A stretch of 34,425 bases of DNA from an uncultured Prevotellaceae bacterium. Its GTDB lineage: Bacteria; Bacteroidota; Bacteroidia; Bacteroidales; Bacteroidaceae. Shown piece after piece: positions 30,955 to 34,425 of the stretch. The notes under the pieces are model-generated. The model saw only the letters and a list, made by a program, of their open reading frames with translations, was not told where the DNA came from and did not search any database. Where the stretch lies: the NCBI GenBank assembly GCA_902477365.1, contig CABSGW010000001.1, positions 1 to 34,425 on the forward strand. The letters are read 5' to 3'. How positions within the stretch are numbered: position 1 is the stretch's first letter; every line of letters starts with the position of its first letter. The translations under genes were made by a program, and so were the position numbers.

Positions 30955-32391
30955 CTAGTTTCCAGGCTTTGAATTGGTTGGATCAAGCAGGTTTTTCACA
31001 CTGTTCATTTCCATGAACGACGTCCGCTGTTCCTTGCGCTGACTTCCCAGATAAGCTATTCTGTCTTCCAGACAAAGCACACCCTCGTCCAGCAGCTTAC
31101 GCAACGCTGCCAACAGAAACGCATGTCCCGTACTGGGAATGGGCTGATGCAATGCCTCCACACCATAAGAGAGTGCCAGATGCCGTTTGGTCTTTGCCTT
31201 ATAACACACAGCCAACACAGGGCGTTTGCCGCGGAACGATGACACATAGCGCGCTGTACGTCCGGTATAACTGTCCGTAATGATGGCACGCAGGTTCATG
31301 GTGTGCGTGGCCATAACGGCTTCTTTGGCAAAAAACTCCGTCTCGTCCGGATTGTCCGAAAGCGGTATATCTATTTCATAACGGGTAAACTCATCGCGCT
31401 CGGCCTGATGGGCAATGGTCGCCATCGTGCGCACGGCTTCCACCGGATAAGCCCCATAAGCCGTCTCTCCGCTCAACATCAGCGCATCGGTGCGCATATA
31501 AACGGCATTGGCTATATCTGTCACCTCGGTACGTGTGGGACGCGGATTTTCAATCATGCTCTGTAACATTTGCGTAGCCACAATCACCGGTTTATGCCAC
31601 AAAATAGCCTTACGTACCAGGCTACGCTGAATACCGGGCACTTTCTCCTGAGGCACCTCGATACCCAGGTCGCCACGAGCCACCATTACGCCGTCTGCCG
31701 CTTCCAATATCTCGTCAATATTGTCCACACCTTCCTGATTCTCAATTTTGGCAATGATGCGAATGTCGCTGTCGTATGCCTCAATCAGTTTGCGCACCTC
31801 CATCACGTCCTCTTTGCTACGCACAAACGAGTGGGCTATAAAGGCAACATCCATTCCAATGGCAAACTGAATATTAGACCGGTCACGCTCGGTCAGTGCC
31901 GGCAGATTAATGTGTACTCCCGGTACATTCACGCTCTTGCGCGATCCCAATTCGGCATTGTTCTCAATCACGCACTCCAAGAATCCGTCACCCTGAGACA
32001 CTACGGTCAGCCCCAGCGCGCCATCATCTATCAGCACATGCGACCCTACCGGCACATCCTGCACAAACTCCGGATACGATACGGCGATACACTCAGCCGT
32101 TGTCAAACGATCCGGATCGCCAACCATACGCACCTTCATGCCTTCGGTAAAACGAATCGGATCACCCTCCAGCCGAGTGGTACGTACCTCCGGCCCTTTG
32201 GTATCCACCAATACGGCCAAATCGTCCGACACTTTCCGCACATTTTCAATCACCCGCTGCATTCCTTCGGGCCCCTGATGGGCTGTGTTCAGGCGTACCA
32301 CATTCATTCCGGCCTCGTACAACTGCCGTATAAAGTCTACATCACACCGCGCATCCGATACGGTTGCGACTATTTTCGTTTGTTTATACAT
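30955..32391 (-). CDS. pyk: Pyruvate kinase
   Basis: Converts PEP and ADP to pyruvate and ATP, last step of glycolysis. It is 478 aa. DTKGPEVRT is at residues 63-71, the catalytic lysine and metal ligands are in IIAKIENQEG (K215, E217) and ARGDLGIEVP, and the PTRTEVTDIANAV region and SGETAYG complete the active site. E68 in DTKGPE is the residue associated with K+-dependent enzymes. The usual NxSH potassium site reads N35-T-A-H38, so the Ser ligand is Ala; I believe this is normal in Bacteroidales but cannot check. It lies between aroQ (24 bp upstream) and the O-methyltransferase. Confidence 0.95.
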   Translation of the reverse strand: MYKQTKIVATVSDARCDVDFIRQLYEAGMNVVRLNTAHQGPEGMQRVIENVRKVSDDLAVLVDTKGPEVRTTRLEGDPIRFTEGMKVRMVGDPDRLTTAECIAVSYPEFVQDVPVGSHVLIDDGALGLTVVSQGDGFLECVIENNAELGSRKSVNVPGVHINLPALTERDRSNIQFAIGMDVAFIAHSFVRSKEDVMEVRKLIEAYDSDIRIIAKIENQEGVDNIDEILEAADGVMVARGDLGIEVPQEKVPGIQRSLVRKAILWHKPVIVATQMLQSMIENPRPTRTEVTDIANAVYMRTDALMLSGETAYGAYPVEAVRTMATIAHQAERDEFTRYEIDIPLSDNPDETEFFAKEAVMATHTMNLRAIITDSYTGRTARYVSSFRGKRPVLAVCYKAKTKRHLALSYGVEALHQPIPSTGHAFLLAALRKLLDEGVLCLEDRIAYLGSQRKEQRTSFMEMNSVKNLLDPTNSKPGN

Positions 32392-32415
32392 CTTATCTTA
32401 TGAACTTTCTTTTAC

Positions 32416-32844
32416 TTATTTTCCTGCTCCGTCCAGCAAAGCCTCAACAGCCAGCCTGTACGAATTCATGCCAAAGCCACAGATTACCCCCACACAGGCA
32501 CACGATATAAGCGACTGATGACGAAAGGTTTCCCGCCGATGTACATTCGAAATGTGCACCTCTATGACCGGCGCGGTTATGGCACGTATGGCATCCTGCA
32601 ACGCTACCGAGGTGTGCGTATAGGCCCCGGCATTCAGCACAATGCCGTCAGCCTCGAACCCCACTTCATGCAGTTTGTCAATCAAAAAGCCCTCTACGTT
32701 ACTCTGGTAATAATCCAACGTCACTTCCGGATAACGCTTTCGCAACGCATCCAGACACTCCTCAAACGAGGCATTCCCATAAACGCCAGGCTCGCGCTTG
32801 CCCAAAAGATTTAGATTCGGGCCATTGATAATTTGGATCTTCAT
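32416..32844 (-). CDS. aroQ: 3-dehydroquinate dehydratase, type II
   Basis: Third step of the shikimate pathway. It is 142 aa from the ATG at 32844, chosen because the family starts MKIQIINGPNLNLLG; the longer frame adds an unrelated leader and would overlap the promoter. GKREPGVYGN (residues 15-24) supplies the active-site Arg and Tyr, NAGAYTHTSVAL the substrate loop, and EVHISNVHRRETFR the catalytic histidine. A TATCTTTG box at 32890-32897 (minus) lies 46 bases upstream. It heads the aroQ-pyk-methyltransferase operon. Confidence 0.95.
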   Translation of the reverse strand: MKIQIINGPNLNLLGKREPGVYGNASFEECLDALRKRYPEVTLDYYQSNVEGFLIDKLHEVGFEADGIVLNAGAYTHTSVALQDAIRAITAPVIEVHISNVHRRETFRHQSLISCACVGVICGFGMNSYRLAVEALLDGAGK

Positions 32845-32889
32845 ACTTGATATGCTGAATAATGTTCGTAGATTCCTGCTTTTACCGCA

Positions 32890-32897
32890 CAAAGATA
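32890..32897 (-). promoter_or_regulatory. Predicted -7 box for aroQ operon
   Basis: The minus strand reads TATCTTTG 46 bases before the ATG at 32844. No clear -33 element. Confidence 0.58.
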
Positions 32898-33086
32898 CTC
32901 ATAAAAAGTGAAAGAGAGGGAGTGTTCGTTAAGATAGTTGCAACCAACTCGCTATAAACCCATTGACGATGAAAAGCCTCTTTTGCAAACTTTCAAGCCC
33001 CGCCCCGTTTCCAAACTTCCTTCTGTAGTTGCGCCACTATCGAGCGCACGGAAAAACCAAAGCATAACTATCTGGAATCTTATTTG

Positions 33087-33094
33087 TATCTTTG
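33087..33094 (+). promoter_or_regulatory. Predicted -7 box for the nitroreductase gene
   Basis: TATCTTTG lies 77 bases before the ATG at 33171. No clear -33 element. It falls inside the upstream in-frame extension, which argues against the longer start. Confidence 0.55.
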
Positions 33095-33170
33095 TACCCG
33101 ACATCTCCGTATCCCCGCCATCTTCCGGCCGAGATACCTTCATCCGTTAAACAACCAAACAAGAACAATT

Positions 33171-33797
33171 ATGGACAAATTCAAATGGTTAAGCCCGATC
33201 CTGCTCATCGCCCTGCTGGTATGCCTGGTCAAGTTACAGTTAACCGGCAACGAGTCCACACCGGCATCGGTGACCGAAGCCACACTTCATACGATTTTTT
33301 CGCGCAAAAGTGTACGCCACTTCAGCGACCGCCCCATAAGCCGGGCCCAGATGGACACCCTGACGCGTGCCGCCATGGCCGCACCGTCGTCCCGCAACAT
33401 CCAGCCCTGGCGTTTCATCCTGATCAACAACCGTTCATTGCTCGATTCGCTGCGTAACAACCTACCCACTGCCGACATGCTGGCACAGGCCGGGTCGGCC
33501 ATTGCCATTTGTGCCGACACACTGGCCACCAACGCTCAGGGACAGGAAACCACCTCGTGGATGCTGGACGGAGCGGCAGCTACACAAAGCCTGCTGTTGG
33601 CCGCCGAAGCAATGGGGCTGGGTGCCGTATGGACCGGTGTGTACCCCTACCGTGATCGCATTGCGGCCGTCAGTCGTTTTCTGTCACTCCCACCCCATAT
33701 CATCCCTGTCAGCCTGGTACCCATCGGGTATCCGAACGGTGACGAACAACCGAAAGACAAGTACAACCCTGAATATGTGCACCTGAACGGTTGGTAA
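33171..33797 (+). CDS. Membrane-anchored nitroreductase-family protein
   Basis: 208 aa from the ATG at 33171. Residues 6-26 (WLSPILLIALLVCLVKLQLTG) form an uncleaved-looking N-terminal helix, so the FMN-binding domain is probably outside the cytoplasm or tethered to the membrane. The nitroreductase core is clear: FSRKSVRHFSDRPI (42-55), AMAAPSSRNIQPWRFIL with FMN-contacting residues, AAATQSLLLAAEAMGLGAVWTGVYP, and LVPIGYPN at the end. Most family members are soluble NAD(P)H-dependent flavoenzymes; the anchor is unusual. The substrate is unknown. xerD follows 18 bp later. Confidence 0.85.
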   Translation: MDKFKWLSPILLIALLVCLVKLQLTGNESTPASVTEATLHTIFSRKSVRHFSDRPISRAQMDTLTRAAMAAPSSRNIQPWRFILINNRSLLDSLRNNLPTADMLAQAGSAIAICADTLATNAQGQETTSWMLDGAAATQSLLLAAEAMGLGAVWTGVYPYRDRIAAVSRFLSLPPHIIPVSLVPIGYPNGDEQPKDKYNPEYVHLNGW

Positions 33798-33815
33798 CAA
33801 ACACTACTTTTTTAT

Positions 33816-34425
33816 ATGAAGAAACAAACAGCCAGCAACCAACTTACAGATAGTTACCGGCGTCACTTAAGACTGGAAAAGGGCCTCTCCGAACTGACGG
33901 TCAGAGCCTACATGGACGACCTGAACAAGTTGTTGTCATTCCTCGACAATGAGGGAGTCGCCCCTCATCTTGTCAGTTCCGAACACCTGCACCGCTTCAT
34001 CGCCACCGTGCACGATACGGGCATATCCACCCGTTCCCAGGCGCGCATTCTCTCGGGAGTACGTTCTTTCTACCGCTTCTTGGTAGAAGAAGGCATGTGC
34101 GAGACCAACCCCACGGAACTGATATCTTCACCTAAAATCGGCCGGAAACTGCCTGCAGTCCTTTCGGTTGACGAAATCGACGCGCTCATCTCGTCCTTTC
34201 CCATGGACTCGCCCCTAGGTTATCGGAATCGCGCCTTACTCGAGGTATTATACAGCTGCGGCTTGCGCGTGAGCGAAGCCCGCGACCTGCAATTGTCCGA
34301 TCTATACCTGGACGAAGGATTCATTCGTGTCAGGGGCAAAGGAAACAAAGAACGGCTGGTACCTATATCCGGACGCGCCACCACCGAGTTGAAACACTGG
34401 TTTTCCGAACGCAGCCACATCGACA
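33816..34425 (+). CDS. xerD: Tyrosine recombinase XerD-like, 3'-truncated by window edge
   Basis: 203 residues are visible from the ATG at 33816 to the last base; the family is about 300 aa, so about 100 C-terminal residues including HxxR and the Tyr nucleophile are missing. The N-terminal SAM-like core-binding domain (residues 8-100: YRRHLRLEKGLSELTVRAYMDDL) precedes the catalytic domain with R151 (SCGLRVSEARDL) and K175 (RGKGNKER), whose spacing of 24 matches E. coli XerD. It resolves chromosome dimers at dif together with XerC. It is a core chromosomal gene, not evidence for an integrated element. Confidence 0.92.
   Translation, partial: MKKQTASNQLTDSYRRHLRLEKGLSELTVRAYMDDLNKLLSFLDNEGVAPHLVSSEHLHRFIATVHDTGISTRSQARILSGVRSFYRFLVEEGMCETNPTELISSPKIGRKLPAVLSVDEIDALISSFPMDSPLGYRNRALLEVLYSCGLRVSEARDLQLSDLYLDEGFIRVRGKGNKERLVPISGRATTELKHWFSERSHID

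Larger units (their letters stand above)
32845..33170. other. Divergent intergenic region between aroQ and nitroreductase genes
   Basis: 326 bp with a minus-strand -7 box for aroQ near its left end and a plus-strand -7 box for the nitroreductase at 33087. Between them I see nothing definite, only an 8-bp inverted pair AGATAGTT/AACTATCT about 130 bp apart and a C-rich patch. Confidence 0.6.

Noticed and set aside
29884..30972. 362-codon plus-strand ORF
   Set aside because: It runs antisense across rbfA and the O-methyltransferase, both clearly recognised on the minus strand, and has no protein-like composition.
31570..32403. 277-codon plus-strand ORF
   Set aside because: Antisense to pyruvate kinase; His/Tyr/Arg-rich with no family features.
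33816..34425. Tyrosine recombinase as a sign of a mobile element
   Set aside because: Sequence and spacing fit the housekeeping XerD; there are no att-like repeats, phage genes or transfer genes nearby.
1..34425. CRISPR arrays, insertion sequences, toxin-antitoxin or defence islands
   Set aside because: I saw no regularly spaced direct repeats, transposase genes, or Cas, restriction or toxin-antitoxin genes anywhere in the window.

Overview
The window is a stretch of a Bacteroidetes chromosome, most likely order Bacteroidales. The evidence is direct: many starts are preceded by the Bacteroides-type -7 box TAnnTTTG (several with a TTG/TTTG 19-21 bp further upstream), Shine-Dalgarno sites are mostly absent, there is a complete porP-porK-porL-porM-porN (gldKLMN) type IX secretion core, and a DUF2795-type protein, a tricorn-like protease and Bacteroidetes-type lipoboxes are present. 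I see no phage genes, transposases, integrons or CRISPR arrays. This is mostly core genome with a few lineage-specific small proteins.

Layout. 1-3240: end of gltX, then waaA (Kdo transferase) and a MarC-family membrane protein, closed by a 20-bp perfect hairpin. 3257-5640 (minus): aminopeptidase P followed by a gamma-carbonic-anhydrase-like protein. 5801-6927: highly expressed-looking malate dehydrogenase with its own promoter and terminator. 7016-10096: pyrE, SRPBCC protein, argH and a zinc-ribbon-like lipoprotein, tightly packed. 10137-10408: promoter, tRNA-Gly(GCC), tRNA-Leu(UAA), terminator. 10427-11443 (minus): secreted alpha/beta hydrolase whose promoter abuts its start codon. 11531-13530: GT9 heptosyltransferase-like gene, broken near its 3' end by a frameshift, and an LpxL/HtrB-type lipid A acyltransferase. 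13531-13859: two long perfect hairpins, one of them a 30-bp perfect inverted repeat, then a promoter. 13860-17177: tricorn-like protease with a GTG start. 17393-17773: small lipoprotein. 17993-18057 (minus): candidate small RNA with promoter and intrinsic terminator. 18171-19679: degenerate methyltransferase-like protein, PduO-type cobalamin adenosyltransferase, DUF2795-like protein. 19812-25710: T9SS operon. 25875-26468: outer-membrane beta-barrel protein. 26545-28452 (minus): NlpE-like lipoprotein, murI, and an OmpH/Skp-like chaperone. 28528-28599 (minus): tRNA-Arg(CCU). 28650-32844 (minus): aroQ, pyk, O-methyltransferase, rbfA, LolC/E-type permease. 33171-33797: membrane-anchored nitroreductase. 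33816-end: 5' part of a XerD-type recombinase.

How the genes fit together. Envelope functions dominate: Kdo addition, a heptosyl-type transferase and a late acyltransferase build lipid A-core; OmpH/Skp and the LolC/E-like permease serve outer-membrane protein and lipoprotein traffic; MurI makes D-Glu for peptidoglycan; PorP-K-L-M-N form the motor and ring of type IX secretion. Around them are housekeeping metabolism (mdh, pyk, pyrE, argH, aroQ, cobalamin adenosylation) and translation (gltX, three tRNAs, rbfA).

The most useful leads are the unannotated minus-strand sRNA candidate at 17993-18057, the frameshift in the GT9 gene at about 12525, the 30-bp perfect inverted repeat at 13628-13690, the absence of a recognisable housekeeping -7 box before the T9SS operon, and the apparently leaderless hydrolase gene. 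I did not find a clearly novel multi-gene system.
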